DNA of 64,000 bases from Pseudomonas sp. Teo4 (GCF_034387475.1 NZ_JAXCIL010000001.1:2790001-2854000), one strand, 5' to 3'; counted from the first letter of the stretch, positions 25,711-35,293 are shown. The notes: a model not told the origin generated them from the sequence alone. Made by a program: numbers and translations.

Positions 25711-27548
25711 GCCAACGCCCTCACGCTCATACCTTGCACTTGCGTACGCCCCACGCCCAGTTCGGCACCGTCGCGGTGGCACAGAATTTCGCTGCCGCCA
25801 GCCAGCGTACGTCGGCCGGGCGCGGTCTTGTTGCACACGCCTTCGATACGCAGCGGGCAGCGATTGAGGAAGCTGCACAGCTCGGTGACATTTTCCGGCG
25901 GGCTGATCGGTGGGAGTTCACCACAGGTGATGCCGCAGTGCTCCAGCCAGCCCTGGCGCAACTCGGGCACCGAATGCACCAGCAGGTTGGTGTAGGGGTG
26001 CAGCGGTTCAGTGCTGAAGGCTTCGCGGCTACCCTGCTGGACCTTGTGGCCGCTGTACATCACCACGATGTCGTCGCACAGCGCGCGTACCGTGGAGATG
26101 TCATGGCTGATGAACAGGTACGACACGCCCAGCTCACGGCGCAAGTCGCCGAGCAACTCCAGGATGGCGGCCCCCACCACGGTGTCCAGTGCCGAGGTCA
26201 CCTCGTCGCACAGAATCAGATCCGGCTTGGCGGCCAGTGCGCGGGCCAGGTTGACCCGCTGCTTCTGCCCGCCGGACAACCCACCAGGGCGGCGCCCGGC
26301 AATGCTGCGCGGCAAGCGCACCAGGTCGAGCAGTTCATCGACGCGCTGGTTCAGTTGCGCACCCTTGAGGCCGAAATACATCTTCAGCGGCCGCGACAGG
26401 ATGGTGTGGATGCTGTGCATCGGGTTGAGCGCCGTGTCGGCGTTCTGGAACACCATCTGTATCCGGCGGAACTGATCGGCGCTGCGCTCAGCCAGGCTGC
26501 CCGGCAATTCGGCGCCGTCGAACGTCAAGCTGCCACGGGCCGGTGTCAGCAGCCCGGCCACCACCCGCGCCAAGGTCGACTTGCCGGAGCCCGACTCACC
26601 GATCACGCCAATGGCCTGGCCACGGTGTACGGTCAAGTCAATGTCTTCCAGCACGCGAATCATCGGCATGCCCTGCAGGTTCTTCTTGCCGTAGCCGGCC
26701 GTCATGCCCTTGATTGAAAGCAGCACGTCGTCCTGAACCACTTCGCTGCTTGGCGCCAGGGTCGCATCCGGCCGCGCCGCTGCCAGCAAGCTGCGGGTGT
26801 AGTCCTCGGACGGCCCTTTGAGCAGCGCGCGGGTGCTGCTCTGCTCAACCACCTTGCCGCCATTGAGCACCACGATCTGATCTGCCATCTGCGCCACCAC
26901 GGCCAGGTCGTGGGAGACATACACCGCCGTGGCACCGCGCTCGCGCACCACACGCTTGAACGCCCGCAGCACATCGATCTGCGTGGTCACATCCAGCGCC
27001 GTGGTGGGCTCGTCCAGCACCACCAGCAGCGGGTCGCTGATCAAGGCCATGGCCGCCATGATCCGCTGCAATTGCCCACCGGAAACCTGATGCGGGTAGC
27101 GCTCGCCGATGCTCTGCGGGTTGGGCAGTGCCAGGTCGCGGAACAGCTCGATGGCCTTGGCCTGAAGCTCGCTGCGTGAACCCAGCCCATGGATCAGCGC
27201 ACCCTCGATCACCTGGTCGATCAGCTTCTTCGCCGGGTTGAAGGCTGCAGCGGCGCTCTGGGCTACGTAGGACACCCGGTGCCCACGCAGGCCCTGCAGG
27301 GTGCCCTCGCTCAGGCCAAGCATGTTGTGCTCGCCCACCTGCACCCGGCCACCGGCCAGGCGACAACCGTTGCGGGCGTAACCCAGCAGTGCCAGGGCGA
27401 TGGTGGTCTTGCCCGAGCCCGACTCGCCGATCAGCGCCAGCACCTCGCCTTTGGCCAGGGAAAAACTCACACCCTTGACGATCTCGACCTCACCCCGCTC
27501 GTTATCGGCCACCACACGCAGGTCTTCGACTCGAATCAAATCACTCAT
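25707..27548 (-). CDS. Dipeptide-type ABC transporter ATPase, DppD-DppF fusion
   Basis: A 613-aa protein carrying both ATPase domains normally made by two genes. The first domain has LIGESGSGKTTIALALLGYA, VSGGQLQRIMAA and VVLDEPTTALDV. The second has VIGESGSGKSTLARVVAGLL, LSGGQKQRVNLARALA and LCDEVTSALD. A C-terminal oligopeptide-type tail ends the protein (CGELPPISPPE, CSFLNRCPLRIEG). It energises uptake with the two permeases and binding protein of the same operon. One base separates it from the upstream permease gene. Confidence 0.92.
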   Translation of the reverse strand: MSDLIRVEDLRVVADNERGEVEIVKGVSFSLAKGEVLALIGESGSGKTTIALALLGYARNGCRLAGGRVQVGEHNMLGLSEGTLQGLRGHRVSYVAQSAAAAFNPAKKLIDQVIEGALIHGLGSRSELQAKAIELFRDLALPNPQSIGERYPHQVSGGQLQRIMAAMALISDPLLVVLDEPTTALDVTTQIDVLRAFKRVVRERGATAVYVSHDLAVVAQMADQIVVLNGGKVVEQSSTRALLKGPSEDYTRSLLAAARPDATLAPSSEVVQDDVLLSIKGMTAGYGKKNLQGMPMIRVLEDIDLTVHRGQAIGVIGESGSGKSTLARVVAGLLTPARGSLTFDGAELPGSLAERSADQFRRIQMVFQNADTALNPMHSIHTILSRPLKMYFGLKGAQLNQRVDELLDLVRLPRSIAGRRPGGLSGGQKQRVNLARALAAKPDLILCDEVTSALDTVVGAAILELLGDLRRELGVSYLFISHDISTVRALCDDIVVMYSGHKVQQGSREAFSTEPLHPYTNLLVHSVPELRQGWLEHCGITCGELPPISPPENVTELCSFLNRCPLRIEGVCNKTAPGRRTLAGGSEILCHRDGAELGVGRTQVQGMSVRALA

Positions 27549-27549
27549 C

Positions 27550-28425
27550 TCAATGACCTCCTGTGCATCGGTTGCGGCGTAGCGAAATACGGTCGATGAA
27601 CAGGTTCACACCGATCGTCAGCGAACCGATGGCCAGCGCCGGAATCACCAACGCCGCCGCGCCCTGGCTGAGGCCTCCGATGTTTTCCCGCACCAACGAC
27701 CCCAGGTCGGCATCGGGTGGCTGCACGCCCAGGCCGAGGAAGCTCATGCCACTGAGCAGCAACACAATGAAGCCGAAGCGCAGGCCCAGGTCAGTCAGCA
27801 CCGGGTTGAGCATGTTCGGCAGGATTTCCACGCAGGCCACGTACAGGCGCCCTTCACCACGGGTCCGCGCCACTTGTACGTACTCCAGTGCTTCGATGTT
27901 CACCGCCAGGCTGCGCGAAATGCGAAAGGCCCCGGGGGTGAAACTGAGCACCGCCGTGCAGATCAGCAAGGTGACCGAGGAGCCGAACGCCGAGACCATG
28001 ATCAGCGCCAGCATCTTGCTGGGGATGGAGATGAGCGCATCCATCAGGCGGCTGATGGTTTCATCCAGCCACTTGGGCGCCACCACCGACAGCAGCGCGC
28101 ACAGGCACCCCAAGCCGCTGGCCAGCAATGCTGACACCAGGGCCAGGCCGACGGTGAAGCGCGCCCCCACCAGCACCCGGCTGAACATGTCACGCCCCAG
28201 GTAGTCGGTGCCAAAGGGGTGCGCCAGGCCAATGGCATCGAAGATGTTGTCGGAGACCACTTCACCCACCGGGTGTGGCGCCAACCAAGGCCCGAACAGC
28301 GCCACCAGCAGCCAGAGCAGGCACATCGCGCCCCCCAGCCATCCAAGCCAGGACGACGCCCTGGCCCGCTTGCGCGGCGTGCTTTCGGCGTTGGCCGGCA
28401 TCGATTTCACACTGAGATCGTTCAT
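27550..28425 (-). CDS. Dipeptide-type ABC transporter permease, DppC-like
   Basis: Inner-membrane permease of 291 aa. A polar N-terminus is followed by the first helix (GGAMCLLWLLVALFGPWLAP), the HPFGTDYLGRDMFSRVLVGA motif diagnostic of DppC/OppC, and the ATPase-coupling EAA loop around ALEYVQVARTRGEGRLYVAC. The last region, GMSFLGLGVQPPDADLGSLV, is also typical. The ATG at 28425 overlaps the DppB-like stop (ATGA). Confidence 0.9.
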   Translation of the reverse strand: MNDLSVKSMPANAESTPRKRARASSWLGWLGGAMCLLWLLVALFGPWLAPHPVGEVVSDNIFDAIGLAHPFGTDYLGRDMFSRVLVGARFTVGLALVSALLASGLGCLCALLSVVAPKWLDETISRLMDALISIPSKMLALIMVSAFGSSVTLLICTAVLSFTPGAFRISRSLAVNIEALEYVQVARTRGEGRLYVACVEILPNMLNPVLTDLGLRFGFIVLLLSGMSFLGLGVQPPDADLGSLVRENIGGLSQGAAALVIPALAIGSLTIGVNLFIDRISLRRNRCTGGH

Positions 28426-29378
28426 TGGTTTCTCAGCCTCGGGTTGGAAAGAATGGCGCACAGGTCAGCCAGCAGCACCAGGCCCAGGTAGGCGGTGCAG
28501 AACAGCATGGTGCAGGCCTGGACCAGCGCCATGTCACGGTTGGTCACGGCATCGACCATCAGGCTGGCAATACCGGGGTAGTTGAAGATGGTCTCGACGA
28601 TCACTACGCCCCCCAGCAGGTAGGAAAGGCTCAAGGCGATTGCGTTGGCGATCGGGCCGATGGCGTTGGGCAGCGCATGACGCAAGACGATACGCACCGG
28701 GCCGACACCCTTGAGCCGGGCCATTTCCACATAGGGGCTGTCGAGCTGGTCAATCACCGCCGCGCGGGTCATCCGCGCCATCTGGGCAACGATCACGAAG
28801 CACAGGGTCATCACCGGCAAGGCGTAGGTCCGCATGAAATGCCAGGGCGTGCTGATTTCGCTGGCATAGGACAATGCCGACAGCCAGCCGAGGTTGACCG
28901 CGAACACCAGCACCGCCAGCGTCGCCACCAGAAACTCCGGCACCGCCACCAGCGCCAGGGTGATGAAACTCAGGGCGCTGTCGATACGCCCGCCCCGCCC
29001 CATCGCCGAACCGATGCCCAGCACCAGTGCCAGCGGCACCGACACCAGCGCGGTAACGGCGGCCAGCATCAAGGTGTTGGGCACCCGCCCGGCCATCAGC
29101 TCGCTGACCGGCATGGCGCTGGAAACCGACATGCCCAGGTCGCCACCGAGCAAGTTGCTCAACCATTGCAGGTAGCGCACCACACCCGGCTGATCCAGGC
29201 CCATCTTGAGGCGCAAGGCCGCCACCTGCTCAGGCGTGGCGAACTGGCCCAACGCCTGCTGGGCGGCATCACCGGGAAGAACGGCCGTGATGGCGAAGAC
29301 CACCATGGACACGATCAACAACGTCACGACGGCAGCGCCCAGGCGCCTGCCGATCAGCCAAAGTGTGTTGCTATTCAT
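28422..29378 (-). CDS. Dipeptide-type ABC transporter permease, DppB-like
   Basis: Inner-membrane permease of 318 aa with six predicted helices. It begins with LGAAVVTLLIVSMVVFAITAVLPGDAA and has the DppB signature regions YLQWLSNLLGGDLGMSV and RAAVIDQLDSPYVEMARLKG (EAA loop). Near the end is LLGGVVIVETIFNYPGI. It pairs with the DppC-like protein and lies 32 bp after the binding-protein gene. Confidence 0.9.
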   Translation of the reverse strand: MNSNTLWLIGRRLGAAVVTLLIVSMVVFAITAVLPGDAAQQALGQFATPEQVAALRLKMGLDQPGVVRYLQWLSNLLGGDLGMSVSSAMPVSELMAGRVPNTLMLAAVTALVSVPLALVLGIGSAMGRGGRIDSALSFITLALVAVPEFLVATLAVLVFAVNLGWLSALSYASEISTPWHFMRTYALPVMTLCFVIVAQMARMTRAAVIDQLDSPYVEMARLKGVGPVRIVLRHALPNAIGPIANAIALSLSYLLGGVVIVETIFNYPGIASLMVDAVTNRDMALVQACTMLFCTAYLGLVLLADLCAILSNPRLRNQ

Positions 29379-29410
29379 CGTCTAGCTCCCGCATCAGTAC
29401 ACCGCTGCAA

Positions 29411-31048
29411 TCACACGTCCAGCCACACCTGCTCACTGAACATGTAACCCATGAAGCCACCCAGGGGGTTGCTGCTGTAACCCTTGATGCGCTGGTCGAC
29501 GCCGTCGATGTTGCTGATGAATACCGGGATGCCGATGCCGCACTGCTCACTGACCAGGGTTTGCATGTCGGCGTACATCTTGCCGCGCTTGGCATCGTCG
29601 GTTTCGCCACGGGCCAGCATCAGCAACTGGTCGAACTGCTCGTTCTTCCAGGCCGACTCGTTCCACGGCGCAGTGGACTGGAAGAACTGCGAGAAGATCA
29701 CGTCGGCATTCGGACGCGGGTTGATGTTGCCGAAGCTCAGCGGGTGCTTCATCCAGTGGTTGGACCAATAGCCATCACTGGGCAGGCGATTGACGTTCAG
29801 GTTCAGGCCCACCGACTTGGCCGACTGCTGCAACAGCACCGCGATGTCGGCCGAACCGGTAGCGGCCGGGGAGCACACCAATGGCATCTTGATGTTTTCC
29901 ATGCCAGCCTTCTTGAGTAGGAACTTGGCCTTTTCCGGGTCGTAGGCGCGCTGCGGCAGGTCGGCATTGTGGTAGCGCGAGCCCGGAGCGATGGGGTGAT
30001 CGTTGCCCACCACGGCATAACCACGGAACACCGCGGATTTGACCTGTTCGCGGTCCAGCAGGTATTTCATGGCCTCGGTGAAATCGCGGTTCTGCCCCGG
30101 CATCTGGTCCTGGCGGATGATCAGGTCGGTGTAGTTGCCCGACGGTGCGTCGACCACCCGGTGCCCGGCGCTGGCGGCAATGCGTTGGGTGGAACGCGGG
30201 TTGACCTCGTTGATCAGGTGCACGTCGCCCGAGAGCAAGGCGTTGACCCGCGAGGGTTCGTCCGGGATGGCGATGAACTCGATTTCGTCCAGGTAAGGCA
30301 GGCCCGGCTTCCAGTAGTTCGGGTTGCGCACGCTGATCGAACGCACACCTGGTTTGAATTCCTTGACCTTGAACGGCCCGGTGCCGATGCCTGCGTTGAA
30401 GTCGCTGGTGCCGGCCGGCACGATCAACAGGTGGGACACCGCCAAAATGGAGGGCAGCTCGGCATTCGGTGCGCTGAGGGTGATCTGCACTTCAAGCGGG
30501 CCAGTGGCCTTGATCTCGCTGAACTGCGCCATCAGCGGCATGACCTTGGAGCCGGTGGCGGCATCCTTGTGGCGCGTGAGCGAGAACACCACGTCCTCGG
30601 CGCTCAGGCCCTTGCCGTTGTGGAACGTGACGTCCTTGCGCAGGGTGATGGTCCACACCGTGGCATCGGTGTTGTCGATGCGCTCGGCCAGCTCCAGTTG
30701 CGGCACCAGGTGGCGGTCGAAGCGGGTCAGGCCGTTGTACAGCATGAAGTGGCGAACGTAGTCGGTCGACAGCGCGCCTTTGGCCGGATCCAGGGTATCG
30801 GCGGTGGAGCTGGACATACCGGCGACGCGAATCCGCCCGCCCGGCTTGCCTTTGGCCGGAGCCTGCGACTCGTCGGCAAACACCTTCCCCGCAGCGCCAA
30901 ACAGGCTCGAAGCGCCTGCCGCCGCGATCCCGGCCACCCCCAGCATGCGCAAGGCATCACGGCGCGACATGCCACGGTTGAGCCCTTCGAACACACGCAG
31001 ACTTTCTTCACCCGAGATCAGTTGCGGTTCGTTTTTCTTGTCTGCCAT
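29411..31048 (-). CDS. Periplasmic binding protein of the dipeptide-type importer (Tat-exported)
   Basis: Family 5 extracellular solute-binding protein of 545 aa. Unusually it carries a twin-arginine signal: GMSRRDALRMLGVAGIAAAG with cleavage near KVFADE (about residue 59), after a 25-residue cytosolic lead, suggesting export in folded form. Family landmarks include VRHFMLYNGLTRFDRHLVP, TITLRKDVTFHNGKGLSAED and GTGPFKVKEF. The related DppA/OppA proteins bind peptides, opines, nickel or haem. It is the first gene of the tight operon ending with the M20 deacylase, so its ligand is presumably the pathway substrate. Confidence 0.9.
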   Translation of the reverse strand: MADKKNEPQLISGEESLRVFEGLNRGMSRRDALRMLGVAGIAAAGASSLFGAAGKVFADESQAPAKGKPGGRIRVAGMSSSTADTLDPAKGALSTDYVRHFMLYNGLTRFDRHLVPQLELAERIDNTDATVWTITLRKDVTFHNGKGLSAEDVVFSLTRHKDAATGSKVMPLMAQFSEIKATGPLEVQITLSAPNAELPSILAVSHLLIVPAGTSDFNAGIGTGPFKVKEFKPGVRSISVRNPNYWKPGLPYLDEIEFIAIPDEPSRVNALLSGDVHLINEVNPRSTQRIAASAGHRVVDAPSGNYTDLIIRQDQMPGQNRDFTEAMKYLLDREQVKSAVFRGYAVVGNDHPIAPGSRYHNADLPQRAYDPEKAKFLLKKAGMENIKMPLVCSPAATGSADIAVLLQQSAKSVGLNLNVNRLPSDGYWSNHWMKHPLSFGNINPRPNADVIFSQFFQSTAPWNESAWKNEQFDQLLMLARGETDDAKRGKMYADMQTLVSEQCGIGIPVFISNIDGVDQRIKGYSSNPLGGFMGYMFSEQVWLDV

Positions 31049-31144
31049 ATCGGTTCTACCTGTCGAAATTGAAATTGTCCGAGTTGCCCTGGATCGACCG
31101 GGGCATCCTTGAAACACAGAACGACAACGGTGACGCTGAAACGG

Positions 31145-32419
31145 TTAGAGGCGCTGGTCCTGGAAGCGGTAATAGGCGCCTACCAGGGGCAGGAACCACG
31201 GCGTGCCGAAATGCCCCGGCACCGCTGGCCACTTCAATGCACGCCAAGGGTTGGCCTCCGGGCGCCCGTCCATGACATCGGCCATCACCTGGCCCATGTG
31301 CACCGACATCTGCACCCCGTGGCCGCTGTAGCCCATGGAATAGAAAACGCCATCGTGCTCCCCGGCACGCGGCAACCGGTCGGAGGTCATGTCCACCAAC
31401 CCGCCCCAGCAGTAGTCGATGCGCACATCGGCCAACTGTGGGAACAACTGGCCCATGGCGGCCTGCAGCACCTTGCCGCTCTTGGCATCCGAGCGGTTGC
31501 CAGACATGGCAAAGCGCGCCCGCCCGCCGAACAGCAGTCGGTTGTCTGGTGTGACCCGGAAGTAGTTGCCGATCAGCCGGCTGGTGACATAGGAACGCTG
31601 CCGGGTGAACAACTGCTCGATCAGTGCCTGCGGCAACACCTCGGTGGTGACCACGAAACTGCCGACCGGAACGATGCGCCGGCGATACCAGCCCGGCCCG
31701 CCGTGCTGACACGCGCCGGTTGCCAGAAGAATCTGCCGTGCCTGGATCGAGCCCTTGCTGGTATTGACCTGATAACCGCCGCTGTTGGCTTTCCAGCCTT
31801 TTACCGCGGCGCCCTGATAAATCCGCGCCCCCTTGCGTGCAGCCGCCTCGGCCAGGCCCACACCAAAGCGCCCGACATGCATCTGCACACCGTTGCGCTG
31901 CAGCAGGCCACCATGGAATGCCGCCGAGTCGACTTCCGCACGTACCTGTTGCGCGGTCAGCAACTCGACATCGGCATCGACGTCGCGGCGGATCAGCTCG
32001 CAGGTGCGGGCCATGCTTTCATAGTGCTTCGCCTTGGCCGCCAGCTTGAGCTTGCCGTTGCGCACCAGGTCGCAGGCGATGCCTTCCTGCTCGACCACCG
32101 TGACCACACTCTGCACCGCGTTTTCATAAGCCTTGTAATACTCGCGCGCCTGCTCGACCCCCAGGCTTGCACAAAGCGCCGCATAGTCCTGGGCAACCCC
32201 GGTGTTGCACTGCCCACCATTGCGGCCAGAGGCTTCGCCGATCACGTTGCCCGCCTCCAACACCACCACGCCGGCACCTTTCAGAGCCAATGAGCGCGCA
32301 GCTGAAAGACCGGTAAAACCACCGCCGACGATCACCACATCGGCCTTGCCTTCCACAGCACCCTGTTGCGCCCCGGTGAAGGCAGGTGCCGTGTCGAGCC
32401 AGTAGGATTCACTGCGCAT
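31145..32419 (-). CDS. FAD-dependent amine/amino-acid oxidase, PuuB-like
   Basis: DAO-fold flavoprotein of 424 aa. VVIVGGGFTGLSAARSLALK (about 29-48) binds FAD, and GEASGRNGGQCNTGVAQDY is the covalent-flavin-region pattern of the PuuB/OrdL group. GYSGHGVQMSVHMGQVMADV lies near the C-terminus. Such enzymes oxidise gamma-glutamylputrescine or other N-substituted amines to aldehydes. An ATG six codons upstream is possible; the chosen start has GGGGA 5 nt away. It lies 96 bp upstream of the binding-protein gene on the same strand, and resembles the puuB-like gene at 46 kb. Confidence 0.84.
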   Translation of the reverse strand: MRSESYWLDTAPAFTGAQQGAVEGKADVVIVGGGFTGLSAARSLALKGAGVVVLEAGNVIGEASGRNGGQCNTGVAQDYAALCASLGVEQAREYYKAYENAVQSVVTVVEQEGIACDLVRNGKLKLAAKAKHYESMARTCELIRRDVDADVELLTAQQVRAEVDSAAFHGGLLQRNGVQMHVGRFGVGLAEAAARKGARIYQGAAVKGWKANSGGYQVNTSKGSIQARQILLATGACQHGGPGWYRRRIVPVGSFVVTTEVLPQALIEQLFTRQRSYVTSRLIGNYFRVTPDNRLLFGGRARFAMSGNRSDAKSGKVLQAAMGQLFPQLADVRIDYCWGGLVDMTSDRLPRAGEHDGVFYSMGYSGHGVQMSVHMGQVMADVMDGRPEANPWRALKWPAVPGHFGTPWFLPLVGAYYRFQDQRL

Positions 32420-32491
32420 CTCGTTCCCCAATTGCATACTCAGCTTCGAGTGTCTTGAAAGGTGCCTGCCATGGCGGCCTGCGCGACGTGC

Positions 32492-33160
32492 TTAAAGACC
32501 GACCAGACCCGCCAGGCCGCCGATGTCCGAAATCTGCCGGTAGCCATAGAACTCGTTGGCCGGCACTTCATGGCCACGGGCGACGAAGGCTTTGTTCTTG
32601 ATCTTCATGTCGTGGGCGGGGAACAGGTCGTAACGGAAGCTCGAAGACACATGCAGGATGTCGTCCGGGCCACAGCCCAGGTTGTCGAGCATGAACTCGA
32701 ACGCTGCCAGGCGCGGCTTGTAGGCCTTGGCCTGCTCGGCGGTGAAGACCTTGTGAAACGGTGCACCCAGCTTGTCGACGTTGGACATGATCTGGCTGTC
32801 GCTGGCGTTGGAGAAAATCACCAGCGGGATCTTGTCGGCGATTTTCGAAAGGCCGGCCGGTACATCGGCATGCGGGCCCCAGGTCGGCACGGCGTCATAG
32901 TAGAGCTGGCCTTCATCACGGTATTCCACGCCCCAACGCTTGCAGGTACGGGCCAGCGCGGTCTTGAGAATCTCGTCATAAGGCATCCAGTCACCCTTCA
33001 CCTGGTCCAGGCGATACGCCGAGAAATCCTTGACGAACTGGTCCATCTGTTCGGCGGGCACACGGTCGGCGAACAGTTCGCGGGTCATGGTGCCCATGTG
33101 GAAATTGGTCAGCGTGCCGTAGCAGTCGAAGGTAATGAATTTGGGTCGAAGAAAGCTCAT
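32492..33160 (-). CDS. Type II haloacid dehalogenase-like hydrolase
   Basis: A 222-aa HAD-fold enzyme with the 2-haloacid dehalogenase motif I FITFDCYGTLTNF (Asp-x-Tyr), motif II VIFSNASDSQIM and motif III lysine in AKAYKPRLAAFEFML. Acidic motif IV is replaced by HVSSSFRYDL, as in true type II dehalogenases. They convert L-2-haloacids to D-2-hydroxyacids, but many homologues in amine clusters act on other substrates. The start was set at 33160 (AGGA 9 nt upstream). It lies 72 bp before the PuuB-like gene on the same strand. Confidence 0.82.
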   Translation of the reverse strand: MSFLRPKFITFDCYGTLTNFHMGTMTRELFADRVPAEQMDQFVKDFSAYRLDQVKGDWMPYDEILKTALARTCKRWGVEYRDEGQLYYDAVPTWGPHADVPAGLSKIADKIPLVIFSNASDSQIMSNVDKLGAPFHKVFTAEQAKAYKPRLAAFEFMLDNLGCGPDDILHVSSSFRYDLFPAHDMKIKNKAFVARGHEVPANEFYGYRQISDIGGLAGLVGL

Positions 33161-33590
33161 GTTGTGCGGTCCTGAAGTTCGTTGAGTTCTAAACATGACG
33201 AGCATTCGCTCCGCTCGGGAGCCGTGATTGCATCGCTGCAACACACATTCATTACACCACCGTGAATTCAGCAGATGGCGTTGAAAGCGCTGGCTGCTTG
33301 ATAGAAACCACCGTTTTGCGGGGCGCTGTCAGCATTCTTTGCGGGACGCTCCGGACTTGGGCAACGCCTGTGAAAATGCACGGTGATGGTTCTTTTTTTC
33401 CGGGCACCCAGGCGCTTGCAACGCTTTGTACCGCAGACACTGCTGGCCACCGCCAGAACGCATCGCGGGCAACCCACATTCACCACACGCAGCGGTGAAC
33501 GCGGTGTTGCCCGCGAAATGTGTAGCGTTGAACTGCAAGAACCGCACCTCTCTTGCCGCACGTGGCGGGCAAGCACAGCAGATTCTGCTT
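33161..33590. other. Intergenic region with nested inverted repeat
   Basis: 430 bp with no gene that I can support. Its main feature is a nested inverted repeat at 33465-33514: outer arms GCGGGCAAC and GTTGCCCGC, inner arms TTCACC and GGTGAA. It lies between the end of the aldehyde dehydrogenase gene and the start of the HAD gene, where a terminator or attenuator for the minus strand would be expected. No T-run follows. Confidence 0.5.
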
Positions 33591-35063
33591 CTACGGCTGG
33601 ATGTCGATCAGCACGCTCTTGAAACGCAGGTTGGCCTGGAACGCCTCGCGCCCCAGGTCCTTGCCGATCCCTGAACGCTTGTAGCCACCGGTGGGCAGGA
33701 TGTAGTCGTTGCTGCGCCCGTAGCGGTTGACCCACACCGTGCCGGCTTCCAGTTTGCGAACCAGGCGCAAGGCGCGGTTCAGGTCGGCCGTGTGCACCCC
33801 GGCCGCCAGCCCGTAGGTGTCATGCCGGGCCAGTTCCAGGGCCTGCTCTTCATCGTCGACGGCCTGGACCGTCAGCACCGGGCCGAAGATCTCTTCGCGC
33901 ACCGCCGGGCTGTGGCTGTCGACGCCCGCCAGAATCGTCGGCTGGTAGTAGGCCCCACCCATGCCTTCGAACAAGCCGCCACCCGCCAGCACATCCGCCC
34001 CGGCCTCGCAGGCGCGCCGCACGATGCCATCGATACGGTTGGCCTGTTGAAGGGAAATGATCGGGGGCAAGGTGCTTTGGGACGACCAGGTCGGGCCCGG
34101 CTTCAGCGCATTGAAGAAGCCCTGCAAGTGTTCGATGAAGGGCGCCATGATCGAGCGCTGAATAATCAGCCGCGAGCCGGATACACACACCTGCCCGGCA
34201 TTGCCGGTGATGGCCAGGGCCACGGTGTGGGCGGTTTTGGCCAGGTCAGGCACGTCGGCGAACACCAGTTGCGGACTCTTGCCACCCAGCTCCAGGGTGA
34301 CCGGCTTGGGGCCGACCAGCGCACAGGTCGACATGATGCTTGCCCCCGTGGCCGTGGACCCCGTGAAGGTGACCTTGGACACTTGCGGATGCCGGCACAA
34401 GGCATCACCGGTCACCCGGCCATCGCCCTGCACTACGTTGAAGATGCCGGCGGGAATCCCCGCCTGGACGGCCAGCTCGGCAAACCGCAGGCTGGAGAAC
34501 GGCGTCAGTTCGGAAGGCTTGAGCACCACCGCATTGCCTGCAGCCAAGGCAGGGGCCACTTTCCAGGAAGCCATGCTCAGCGGGAAATTCCACGGCGCAA
34601 TCGCCGCCACCACACCATAGGGCTCGGCGATCTGCATGCCCAGGCGGTCGGTCTGGGTGGCCGCCACTTCCCCGCCATGCTTGTCCGCCAACTCGGCGAA
34701 AAAGCGGATGCCTTCGGCCACGTAAGGGATGTCCCAGGCCAGGACATCCTTGTGTGGCCGCGTCGACCCCACCGCCTCCAGGGGCCCCAGCACGGCGCCA
34801 TCCGCCTCGACCAGGTCGGCCCAGCGACGCATCGCCCGCGCCCGCTCTCGCGGTGGGCGGCTGGCCCAGTCGCTGGTCTGGAAGGCCTGCCAGGCAGTGC
34901 TCACGGCTTCATCCACCCACGCGGCATCGGCCACCGGCAACTGGGCGTACACCTGACCATCGGAAGGGCGCGAAACCTCCAGGCCAGGCTGAGCATCCCG
35001 GTAGTGTCCGCCAATGAAATGGGCGCTGCGCACAGCGATGAGACGAGGGTCGAAACTATCCAT
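33591..35063 (-). CDS. NAD-dependent aldehyde dehydrogenase
   Basis: Aldehyde dehydrogenase of 490 aa. Visible are AAIAPWNFPLSMASWKVAPA, FTGSTATGASIMS, the general-base Glu in VTLELGGKSPQLVF, and catalytic Cys in ITGNAGQVCVSGSRLII. The C-terminus has YGRSNDYILPTGGYKRSG, close to gamma-glutamyl-aminobutyraldehyde or betaine aldehyde dehydrogenases. It would oxidise the aldehyde formed by the neighbouring PuuB-like oxidase. ATG at 35063 follows GGAG by 6 nt. It is the furthest upstream minus-strand gene of the cluster. Confidence 0.87.
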   Translation of the reverse strand: MDSFDPRLIAVRSAHFIGGHYRDAQPGLEVSRPSDGQVYAQLPVADAAWVDEAVSTAWQAFQTSDWASRPPRERARAMRRWADLVEADGAVLGPLEAVGSTRPHKDVLAWDIPYVAEGIRFFAELADKHGGEVAATQTDRLGMQIAEPYGVVAAIAPWNFPLSMASWKVAPALAAGNAVVLKPSELTPFSSLRFAELAVQAGIPAGIFNVVQGDGRVTGDALCRHPQVSKVTFTGSTATGASIMSTCALVGPKPVTLELGGKSPQLVFADVPDLAKTAHTVALAITGNAGQVCVSGSRLIIQRSIMAPFIEHLQGFFNALKPGPTWSSQSTLPPIISLQQANRIDGIVRRACEAGADVLAGGGLFEGMGGAYYQPTILAGVDSHSPAVREEIFGPVLTVQAVDDEEQALELARHDTYGLAAGVHTADLNRALRLVRKLEAGTVWVNRYGRSNDYILPTGGYKRSGIGKDLGREAFQANLRFKSVLIDIQP

Positions 35064-35293
35064 CAAGGACTCCAGCCGTTTGGAAACGAGGTCTCCAATG
35101 CTAGAAAAAAACACCAAGCATTTGCTGCCGACGTTGCCCTGCGTTTAAGCAGTAACTGTGGCCTTGCCCCCTGTCACAGGTGGTTTCTACCGAATCGTCG
35201 TGGCCCCCTTGCCAGCCCGCCCGACTGGTGGGATACAGCGTGCAGAGCAAGCGTCGTTCACCCCTTTTCAGCGACCCACGCGGGAGACCTGCC

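Noticed and set aside
32492..33160. Proof of haloacid degradation
   Set aside because: Motifs fit type II dehalogenases, but there is no haloacid permease and the neighbours are amine and amino-acid enzymes. Only the fold-level call is kept.
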